From Linum tenue (Eukaryota; Streptophyta; Magnoliopsida; Malpighiales; Linaceae): a stretch of DNA of 64,000 nucleotides. Each line of letters opens with the position of its first letter. Position 1 is the stretch's first letter. The notes under the pieces were generated by a model. The model made no database searches, was not told where the DNA came from, and saw only the letters and a list, made by a program, of their open reading frames with translations. Below are positions 55,060-64,000 of this stretch, piece after piece. The stretch is taken from contig CAMGYJ010000011.1 of NCBI GenBank assembly GCA_946122785.1, positions 930,001-994,000 of the forward strand, given 5' to 3'. The translations under genes were made by a program, and so were the position numbers.

Positions 55060-56317
55060 AATTCTTCATTTGGTTTTTCTGATTCTCTCTTTCTTGTTAA
55101 TGGATTTGGATTGGTGCAGGAGAATCTGGAAAATTAATGGAGTCTGATAAAAGTGTATTGACTAGTTAAGGAGGAGATGTTTCTCATTAATTAGTTTTGG
55201 ACATTAGTTTTCTTTTCAATCTAACGGATGGGGTTAGTCAGAGGAAGAAGTCAGTCCAAGAAGTTCAGACATGCATCTTCAAGGAAATGAGAAAACCTCA
55301 CTATGCTGTTACACAATTAATAAGCAAACAAAATTACCTTGGTGGTATAATGAACTTGCAAGTGTAGATGTGCGCCCTCGATGTCATCCAATGTCGAAAC
55401 ACCGAACTTCCATTCTGTAATCCATCAGTGACCTTCAAGACTAAGGGAAGCAACCATTGTCGCAGAAAGTCTAAACCCACCAAATCATATCCTGATTTAA
55501 AACAAGAGATTCTTCTTTCAACGCATTGAGCCCACTTCGTTTAACAGACGAATCAGCCTTCTGAGGAGATGAAGCAGAAATTACAGGCAATGTGATAGTC
55601 CCTCAGCCAAGAAGCAATAGGAGCATATTCTCCATACTGTGAATCTGCACCTAGCCAAATGATTTCCTTGGCCAGCCATGTAACTCAACTTAGCAATGAA
55701 ATACTGCATATCCACTCCCAAGGATTATGCACCAGTCAAAACTGTTCTTTCTGAAATGGTATGGTCGTACCAACATGCTAGATTCTTTACCATCAGCCTA
55801 TGTTGCCCCTTATATCCCGACGACATTTATGCCATATAATGAACAGCTGTCGTTCACCCGTGATAACCCAAATAACTCATTCTGGTGATGATGGCCAACT
55901 TCAAGTCCCACGACTGATAAATTTGGCAAGTACCGTCCTATATTCTCTAACTTGCAGGGAGCATTCATAATTGTTCTTCTCTTCTGAGATTACATGAACA
56001 AAAAAGATGAACAATAACATGGGAAGTAAGAGGCTCTCCAGCTGCTTGCACCTGATTTATAGCTAAGCTAGATCCTTAGCCAATTGATTCGCTTAGGAAA
56101 ATGAAATGATGAGAACAGCATACTACTCGCCGAACCTTCAAAACAAGCTGGAAGATAATAAATTACACTAACATGGAGATCGGACAATCAAACTGTTTCA
56201 AGCTAACCTGAGTGTGAAGGCAGTTTCAGAGCAGACCCAGCATGGGCAAATACCCCTTGGCAAGTGGAAGCAGTATAGATCCACGTTGAGCTCGATCAAT
56301 TGCTCCATGTCAGGAAA
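55060..56317. other. DEFL-PPR spacer in copy B
   Basis: Non-coding. It matches 43190-43781 plus 46858-47533 of copy A and contains the empty target site of the LTR element. No gene seen. Confidence 0.6.
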
Positions 56318-58435
56318 TCATCGAGAAATTCTCTTTGACAAGTCAGAGACAAGAGCATACTTGTTGGACTCATAGCAAGATGTGGTGAATGCAGCCAAAG
56401 TTACACGATCAACATTTGAATCCTTGTCCAGCAATTTATGAAACAAAAGTGAGGCAATCCCCACTTTCTTCTCACTGCAAAGCTTCCTGATCAATGTAGT
56501 AGCGGTACGAATCCACAACTTCTTCTCCAAGCGCTCCATGATGATAATTGCAGTTGCAGAATCATCTTGTTTAAAGTACTCATATGCTAATGTCACACGG
56601 GTCACTTCTGACGGGGACAGGCCACGATCGAACATCGTATCATACAACTGACGGGCCGCATCCAACTTGGATTCTTTGCAGAGCCCGCTTATTAGAGCTC
56701 CATAGGTAAAACTATCGGGCAAACATCGACGCTCTTTCATCTTGCTGAAAACTTTCATAGCCAAGCTGACCTTTCCATCTCGACAATATCCACATATCAT
56801 GGATGTGTATGTTTCCTTTGTAGGAACCAAACCAAGACTAACAGCTTCCTCAAAGAATTTCTCACTTTCCTTCATCTTTTTCTGTCTGCAACTAGCAGCA
56901 ATCAGTGCGTTATACGTATGCATGTCGTGTTGGAATCCATTTTTGAACACCTTACTGAAAAATGCGAGGCCACACTTGTAATCAGCCTGCTTGAAATGCT
57001 CACACATGAGGATGGTGTAAGTCACCTTATCAGCCTGTAGTCCACTTTGGATTCCCGTCTTAAGCAGTTCATAAGCCTCCCAAAACCTCTGCTTTTTGCA
57101 TAACCCATTCAGAAGAGAATTGTAAGTAAATATATTAGGAGCAAAACCTTCTTTACTCATGATATCCATTAATTCATACGCTCTTTCGAAATTTCCGGCT
57201 TTAGAATGTCCATTGATGAGACAAGTATACGAATTGGTATTGGGGACCAATCCCTGCTCCTTCATCCTGCTGAATAACATCTCTGCCCTAGTCAACTTGT
57301 GCTCTTGGCAATACCCATTAATCATGGAAGTATAAGTATGTACATTTGGCTTGTAATTGTCACTTCTAACAAGCTTAAGAAACAACCTAAATGCCTTCTC
57401 GGTCCAGCCTTTTTTACACAGCCCATCAATCAAGACCGTATGAGTATAAACATTTGGCTTCCACCCATTCTGCACCATCTCCTCTAACGTCTCGAATGCT
57501 TGCTTAATGCTCCCCCTCTTGCACAACCCATTGATCAGAGCAGTAAAGTTAATCAAATTTGGTTTCAAACCCATTTGAATCCACTTATTGAAATACCAAT
57601 AAGCTCTATTCCCAAGCCCTTCATCACAAAATGCGGTAATCATCAAAGTACAAGTAGCATTATCAACAAGAAAACCTCTCTCAACCATATCCCCTAACCA
57701 CCTGTCTGCAACTGACACTTTCCCCATTCTGCAATAAGCCAAAGCTATCAACTTGTAACTAGTCGAGTCCGGACACACATCTCTAACACGCATTTCATCA
57801 AACACGTCCTCTGCATACTCAAACAGGCCCATCTGACAAGCAATCTCGATTATATAGTTCATTGTCCTAGAGCTCAATGCCAATCCCTGGTTACGCATCT
57901 CAATAACCATGTTCACGGACTCCTTCAACTTCCCAATCTCAGAAAAACTCCTCACCATACACCGCATCACTTCATGAGCTACCTCAAAATTCTTGTTCCC
58001 AGGTACAGAAGTAGCAGAGACAATGTAAAACCTCATGAAATGTCTGAACTTGGGGAACCCAATCGCCCAATAGAAGAAACTAAGAGCCACCATCGAGCCC
58101 TCTTGCTCCGCAAGCGAAGCAACAACTGTGATGGCCTGTTCGCGGGACAAATCCTCAGGGTTTATCCCCAGAACGAGCTCTGGAGGCGATTTACTCGCGT
58201 GAGAAGTTCGCTGCCAGAACGATTCGCTTACCAAGGAACAGATTGAGCGGGCCAGAGATTGTTCCACCGGCGGTGACGACCATGAATTGGAGCCGCCGTC
58301 GTGGTTAACGTCATCGGCACAGGGGATTGAAACTGATTGATGACAACGGTAGCAGATAGAAATCAGTGAGGGTGGAGATAAGGGCAGCCTATTCTTAAGG
58401 CAATGTAATCTGGGAACCAGACGAGACGCCGCCAT
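56318..58435 (-). CDS. P-class pentatricopeptide repeat protein, copy B, intact
   Basis: Intronless, 705 aa from the ATG at 58435 ([19 protein letters not shown]). Roughly fifteen 35-residue P-type PPR motifs run from about residue 130 to 690 (for example [40 protein letters not shown]), with no E or DYW tail. P-class proteins bind organelle RNA and act in its stability, splicing or translation. The basic, Ser/Leu-rich N-terminus suggests a plastid or mitochondrial presequence. From memory it closely resembles the single-copy Arabidopsis protein At4g19890. A longer frame opens at 58567, but copy A has indels in that stretch that shift the frame before MAASR, so the downstream ATG is the likelier start. 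Confidence 0.93.
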   Translation of the reverse strand: MAASRLVPRLHCLKNRLPLSPPSLISICYRCHQSVSIPCADDVNHDGGSNSWSSPPVEQSLARSICSLVSESFWQRTSHASKSPPELVLGINPEDLSREQAITVVASLAEQEGSMVALSFFYWAIGFPKFRHFMRFYIVSATSVPGNKNFEVAHEVMRCMVRSFSEIGKLKESVNMVIEMRNQGLALSSRTMNYIIEIACQMGLFEYAEDVFDEMRVRDVCPDSTSYKLIALAYCRMGKVSVADRWLGDMVERGFLVDNATCTLMITAFCDEGLGNRAYWYFNKWIQMGLKPNLINFTALINGLCKRGSIKQAFETLEEMVQNGWKPNVYTHTVLIDGLCKKGWTEKAFRLFLKLVRSDNYKPNVHTYTSMINGYCQEHKLTRAEMLFSRMKEQGLVPNTNSYTCLINGHSKAGNFERAYELMDIMSKEGFAPNIFTYNSLLNGLCKKQRFWEAYELLKTGIQSGLQADKVTYTILMCEHFKQADYKCGLAFFSKVFKNGFQHDMHTYNALIAASCRQKKMKESEKFFEEAVSLGLVPTKETYTSMICGYCRDGKVSLAMKVFSKMKERRCLPDSFTYGALISGLCKESKLDAARQLYDTMFDRGLSPSEVTRVTLAYEYFKQDDSATAIIIMERLEKKLWIRTATTLIRKLCSEKKVGIASLLFHKLLDKDSNVDRVTLAAFTTSCYESNKYALVSDLSKRISR

Positions 58436-58595
58436 GGGCAGAGTGGGAGCTCGGAGATGGCGGTGGGGAATCGCCGGAGGCGGGAGAGTGAAGCTTCCTT
58501 TTGTTATCTGGTTTTTGAGGGCTAAATCTAGTAGACTAGTACTCATCTGGGCTTTAGCCCAATTCACTATTTCGGGTCACGTCAAGAATATTTAA

Positions 58596-58827
58596 GGCCA
58601 TGTTCACTTCCATTTTCGTTTCCTGTTTTCTGTTTTCATGTTACAAATTTGGGAAACGAAACGAGAAAACATGTTTACTTTTCATTCTGTTTTCTATTCG
58701 TTTCCAACTCTGAAAACAGAAAGTGGCAAATTCCTACTGTTTTCGAAAACGAAAAAATGTCGTTTTCACCTGTTTTCAACATCTGTTTTCTCAAAAACAG
58801 GAAACAGAAATGAAAGTAAACAGGGCC
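58596..58827. mobile_element. Tourist-like MITE (PIF/Harbinger type)
   Basis: 232 bp with inverted ends GGCCATGTTCACTTCC and GGCCCTGTTTACTTTC (right end inverted) and a 3-bp TAA duplication (58593-58595 and 58828-58830). The unfilled site ATATTTAAGGGTCG is present in copy A at about 49798-49808. It lies about 160 bp upstream of the PPR ATG, possibly in its promoter. Confidence 0.85.
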
Positions 58828-58880
58828 TAAGGGTCGTTTGGTAGGAATGAACTTATTCCTGTGTTTTGTGGTTTTTGCAA

Positions 58881-59189
58881 CGGGTCATGTCTCCGTCTCT
58901 AAAAGTTTCCTCTGGTTTTACCTCTAAAACCAAACCGATTGATAATTTCGGAGGATTTAAAACGGTTACCAAATCCGGTTAGCAGCCTGACAACCAAAAT
59001 GGGATTCACCATTCCCTTTCTTTCCCTCTTTCTGTACAAGGCACTTCCCAAGAAGATTCAAGTTGTCGAATATAACTTATACATCCACTTCCCCTATCGA
59101 GCCGATCTGTACAATGCACTGCAATGCAGCAGCAGCAGGACATTTCACTTGCAAAGCATTCAGCCTTTTGCCAATTTGGAGGATTACTA
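58881..59189. other. 3' flank of the FANCM-like gene
   Basis: Non-coding; it lies beyond the copy-B duplication border and before the FANCM stop codon, and probably includes the 3' untranslated region. Nothing else was recognised. Confidence 0.5.
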
Positions 59190-62100
59190 CTAAATCCCGA
59201 GATCAAATGTTGGTGTGCCATGAAGTTCTGAGTTTGGCAACATAGTATCCTGCTTCTGTACAGATAAATTAGGCCTGTTCTGCTGAGTAGTAGTAGCTTG
59301 TGCTTCCAAAGCATCAAGAGCAGCAAAGAACTGATCGTCGTAGAGCATGTCTTCATGGGTATCAGGATCATCGATGTTGTTGGAAGGATTCGGGTCAGCC
59401 TCCAACTGCTTAGAGAATTCTTCTTCCAAGTTGATGATGGGAACAGATGCTGCAGGTTGATGGAAAGTCAGCTTTCTTCTCTTCCTCATCTCCAACATAG
59501 TGCTGTTTTCTGTTGGGATGTTAGAGACTGCGGTGCAAGGAACAGCTGGAGACTGTAGCCCTTCTTGGTTCTCATGTAGAGGTGTCCTTAGTGAATGAAG
59601 CGTGTTGGTAGAGGAAGATCCAGTGGTATTGTTTTTACCGCTAGGGCAAGAAGAGTTGCAATCTGGAGTAAAAGATGCTGAAGGGGATTCCCTCACCATT
59701 GGTGATTGGCTGAGCAACGAACGCCTGTTGCATAAAGCTTTGTTAGTTTGGAATGGGAAATGGATTGATAAGACAAACATGAACTATGTATGAAAGCAAA
59801 AGGTTATATTTGTTAAGGGAGACCAGGAAGTACCTATAAACTGCCATCATGTCCACTCGACTAGGTTGTGTTTCAGCACTTCCAGCTGTGGGGTTTATTC
59901 TGTCGTCTATAAAACTCTGGTCGTACGAATTATCATCTTCATCAACTCTCTCATCCTCGGATACTTCGCCATTTTCAGAAACCCTGAAAAATTATATGCA
60001 GTAAAAGGAAACAAGACAAACCATATTGTTATTCAACTACACAGGGCAACTCAATGTGGAAATATGGGTAGGTACTTATCAGCCTATGCCTACAAGCAAA
60101 CACATATAAGGAATTACTGGCACGATATAATTATTTTTTATCAGCAATGTCAGACTTCAAACTTACTCGGCTTCCTCTTCAATGAAGTCCTGGATGATGC
60201 CAAATTGCTCCCTTTTACCTGTGAACGACAATGCTAATCAGTAACTTCCATATAAAACATCCGGTCTTTCCACTCGACAAGCAACAATAGAAGCTACACA
60301 GCCATAAATAACTTATCCCAGTCAGCCATTATTAGAGAATGCAGTTATATAGGAAGCAGACGGCGGTTAGAGACAAAAGCTTTTCCACGGTACCTTTCCC
60401 TTGTTTAGGTTGATTTCTGTGGGCTCCGTTGACACATACATTAGGATTTGCTTCATGGAAAGAAGGAGCATCTTTAATGCTTCCTGGATTCTTATTCTTC
60501 TCAAGATCCCCAACTTTTCGGAGTCTTTTAAGCCTGCGTACCGGTTTAACACTGTCTGATTTATCATCAGCAGGACTGAAAGGCCAATCTTTGCTGGAGT
60601 TGCTTGCTTTGGGAGCAGGAGAAATTGAAGAGACAATTTTGTCTACTTTGGCAGCACTTGTTTCACGCAAAGGAGTCTGAATTTGATCAATGATAGAAGG
60701 ATCAGCCATATCTGCTTCCCCAATTACAGCAGCTGCATTTGATTCATTTCTCCAAGGACCTGGAGAGACAGGCAGCAATCTGGTATGCAGTTTCATGGGT
60801 GTGATAATTTCAGCTCTCTCTTTATCATTCAGCAAATCTGCAAAAAAATAATCCAACACTGAATCAATTTCCTCTATAGAATGGAGTTAAGTAATACCTG
60901 AAGCCAATTCAACCACATCATTCTAAAGGATGTAAACTGACCATGATCATTCGTAGGAGACTCTGGAACAACACCATTTTGCATCATGTTGGTTAAGCGA
61001 GGACTCAGTTCAGTATCTTCACGACTGTGACAGCACTCATCAGCACTCGGACAAGGCGAATTGATCCCAAAATCAACAAAGCTATCACCAACACTATCTC
61101 CTCCGTTCACCATATCTCCCACCAAAATTGCACTCTCAGACAATTTCAAGCCATCCACAGAGATATTTCTTTTGCACGGATCCTCGGACAGTGAATTTAA
61201 GTGAGTGCAAAATTTTTGTAGAACAGTCGGTCCACTGGAGCCTTCAACCAAAGTCTTCAAATGTGAAGGACTTCGTTTTGCACAGTTTAGAGGTACAGCC
61301 TCATTGTCAGGACACCTCGGATATGATACCAGTTTCAAAGGAAGTGAAGGGACGTATGAAATTAGGACCTTGCCAAGAGAATCCACAGAAACAAAATCAG
61401 AGCCAAAGAGAAAAGCATGAGTTGGATGACTTTCCCCAGTAAGATCTAAAACACTAAGGTTCTTGGTTGTCAGTTTTTGAGAAATTGGTCCTTCAGAATC
61501 CCTTGAATTGCTCTGTGAGTTGTGCTCTGGGGTGCCATAGCCCACTCCCAAGTCTGCCATGCATGCACAAGTTTCAGAATGCAATAAGAATGGATAACAG
61601 GATCGAGACGTGCATACAATTTCAAATGTCACATCTTAGCACCCGAAGTTTCACCAAAGAGCTCAAAGATTAGCTCAAGAGAAGTTCAAACCAAATAGGA
61701 CAACCTCGGCGAGCAAATTATATGAAAATGAAAGATAGACCTAACTCCTACAGGACGAAAATCAAGAATTCTAGAATTCCTCCACTCCCTCAACACTGAA
61801 CTATGCCATTTTGTAGCTTCCCACTTTTTTGCAATTCAGAATCAAATAGACAGACTACTGCAATGGATAACAGCCTTCGAAAAACAATGGGAAGGAAGGC
61901 TGCACACGATGCATTTAACTGAGGTATGCATATGTTTATAAATATCGTATGAAGATATCAAGAAAAGAGAGATATAAACAAATCGATCCCATCATTCACA
62001 AAAAAGGAACTTCATTTTCATTTGGATCACGATGGCTCTTTAATAAGTAAATCCTGTAACAAATTGTGGTATAGAGTATATATTGGGTGAAGTTTAGGAT

Positions 62101-64000
62101 GAAGACAAGTAAGTTCACACCATTAATACCACACTGATGTAACTAATCAGTCAAAGAACCTAAGTTGAACTGTCCTACGAGATAATTCAGCAAAAAGTAC
62201 CTTCTTCATCATTATCATCTCTATTTGGGCTCTCAGTTCCCTGACACTTACCTGAAGCTGCTTCATCCTGCATCCATAAGGATAATTAAGAGGACATCAC
62301 AATAGTTGTTGGGTAAAAGAATAAACCTCAAAGCAGAATAAGCCCACCTCAAAGGAAAAACCTCTGCTGTCCAGAGGAAAGGACAAAGCTTGAAGATTTT
62401 GCATTGTATCGATCAGCATCCCTGTTCTGTGAGAGTGCATTACTTGATGCACCCGGGAGGGAAATGCCTGGAAACTTGGGAAGGCAATAAGAGACGGCCT
62501 CCAAGGGCAAGGCTGGAAATACTTGGCAACCACAGCACTCTCGGCAGCAGTTAGCTTCTTAGTGAATATAGGTGTCTGGATATCAGTGGCATCTTTAACT
62601 TTCTTTCCACGAGGAATGTATTGTTCGATTGACATCTCAACAAATTGGACTTCTGGTTTGAAAATGTGGGGAATCTGGGATGAAAATGCAAAAATATAAG
62701 CAGAGACTAAAACAAACATCCATAAGGTACAACCCAGTGACATGAATTTGTCTCACCATCCTTGAGCTAGAATGGAAACTAAAGCTACTTGTACCGCCAT
62801 TGTGCATGTGTTTCGTTATAGTTCTGCTGTTGGCTAGTTTTCGAGTGTAACCCTTCATTTCTGACCCTTCACAAGCTAAAACCAGTGAGTCATAGTCAAG
62901 GAGCGACTTCAAGGGACATACAGATTATAGAACCGACTAGTGGTAGAGTTAGAAACTTAGAATAAAAGGACAGTTACTTCCATTGAATAAAAAGTAAAAA
63001 CCAAAGAAAACATTATAAAACCACAGAGAAGGATATCAACTCTGCCGTCATGTTTCCTTCCAGTTCTACCCATGCGCTGAATCATTCTTAGTGGTGATAC
63101 ATTGGCATCAAAGCATACTACAAGATCAACTTCCATTATGTCCAGGCCCTCTTCGCCAATTGATGTAGCAACAATCACATTGTAACCACCAGCTCGAAAT
63201 TTCTGACAAAGATTGACGTCAGCATAGGCATAGATCAAAGAAAGCAAAGAAATGTAGTACTAGTACCTGCAACACAGCTTGTTGGACCTTCTGGGATTGG
63301 CCTTTCAAAGCTTTACCTGTCATCAACAAGATAACAGTACATCACAATCTAAAGGGTTCGGAAAGACAGAGCTTATAGTTTAGCAAGGGGTGACCACAAT
63401 GGCAGGACAACAAGTGGAAAACTATCGAACCTGAACTTTGACCAATAAATTCAGTTGCTTTCACCAAATCACTAATGCTGGCTAGGGAATTCATTATATC
63501 CCTGAATGACGGTAGAAATTTGTTAGCCACATACACTGGAAGATTTAAAGTCATATGGACATGAAGTTGGGAACAAAATGAGCAAACAATTTATCTAATT
63601 CTAATTAGTCCCGGTAAAATTGAATAATAATATTTTATGGCTGGCGAGTCATAAGTAACATGTTTGTAGATGCCAGGAACACAAATGGAATCCCATGCAC
63701 GATTTTACTACACTATTGTATTGAGAATTGAGGTAAATCACTTTCTCACCTGACACTCCCTCTGAAATTAGAGAATATTATAACCCGTGAGTTCTGGGAC
63801 TCCTTGCTTTCTGCATCATTTAGTAAGAACTGTAGTTATTTAGCAGCAAACCAGTACAAAGGCAACCTCGAAGTCAAATATTAACTTCATTTATTTATTT
63901 GAAAAAGACAATCATACGCTACTCACTGAAATGGTCAATCAGTACTTCCAACATTTTGGATAACTTGGGACTAGGTGCACCATGGGTCAAGTTTCTTTCC
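59190..64000 (-). CDS. FANCM: FANCM-type DNA helicase/translocase, 3' part (5' end outside window)
   Basis: Exons (- strand) at 64000-63923 (continues upstream), 63810-63750, 63501-63431, 63316-63267, 63202-63041, 62906-62757, 62674-62348, 62267-62201, 61553-60942, 60837-60394, 60218-60167, 59983-59834 and 59724-59190 keep one frame. The first six give the second RecA-like helicase domain: [43 protein letters not shown] and motif [11 protein letters not shown], then [33 protein letters not shown] and [16 protein letters not shown] follow, as in plant FANCM. The long C-terminal part is low in conservation and ends [13 protein letters not shown] is a Fanconi-anaemia-pathway branch-migration enzyme and, in Arabidopsis, limits meiotic crossovers. 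The border at 63041/62906 is the least certain. The DEAD/DEAH half lies beyond 64000. Confidence 0.92.

Larger units (their letters stand above)
53179..58880. repeat. segmental duplication, copy B (DEFL-DEFL-PPR)
   Basis: Collinear partner of 41515-49876. It retains both DEFL genes, lacks the LTR element (ancestral site GTGAATCTGCACC at about 55640) and has an intact PPR gene. It carries its own 232-bp MITE at 58596-58827 that copy A lacks. Confidence 0.88.

Noticed and set aside
58436..58567. N-terminal extension of the PPR protein from the upstream ATG
   Set aside because: Copy A has indels that change the frame in this stretch while the coding part stays collinear, so the extension is unlikely to be translated.

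Overview
The window is nuclear DNA of a flowering plant, most likely a eudicot. The genes have many short introns with GT-AG borders, the intergenic DNA is AT-rich, transposons are dense, and the families (R2R3-MYB, plastid anthranilate synthase, purine permease, P-class PPR, plant FANCM, defensin-like peptides) are typical of plants. I cannot name the species. Exon borders below were set by eye from reading frame, splice signals and remembered family sequence; no search was run.

Layout. 0.7-2 kb: a subgroup-4-type R2R3-MYB repressor (-). 5.2-8.75 kb: anthranilate synthase alpha (-), sharing a 414-bp divergent promoter with ribosomal protein P0 (+, 9.2-11.9 kb), which carries a hAT-like element in intron 3. 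12.0-15.2 kb: CDC6 (-), tail-to-tail with P0, with E2F-type sites upstream. 16.3-18.5 kb: two defensin-like (DEFL) genes (-). 18.6-24.1 kb: a 5.5-kb Mutator-like element with a 10-bp target duplication that carries a palindromic minisatellite and a whole-gene copy, introns included, of an RNA polymerase III subunit (NRPC7/RPC25 type). It sits just upstream of the TATA box of the second DEFL gene. 26.4-28.3 kb: an ADS-type acyl desaturase (-). 28.4-31.5 kb: a duplicated desaturase 5' flank and a desaturase pseudo-exon interrupted or flanked by three hAT-like elements. 32.4-36.6 kb: a smaller MULE and a solo LTR. 37.3-39.5 kb: a purine permease (-) with a TRIM element in its intron.

41.5-58.9 kb is a segmental duplication of a DEFL-DEFL-PPR block. 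In copy A the first DEFL is internally deleted, a young gag-only LTR element (identical 412-bp LTRs) has inserted, and the PPR gene has a nonsense codon and a frameshift. In copy B both DEFL genes and the PPR gene are intact, and a Tourist-like MITE lies upstream of the PPR gene. Each copy serves as the empty-site control for the insertion in the other. 59.2-64.0 kb is the 3' part of a FANCM-type helicase gene (-), whose 5' end lies beyond the window.

The housekeeping genes (P0, CDC6, ASA, FANCM) look intact and form no operon-like unit. The dynamic part is the DEFL family, where tandem and segmental duplication, deletion and transposon insertion are all visible. The most notable discovery candidate is the Pack-MULE-like element at 18.6-24.1 kb.
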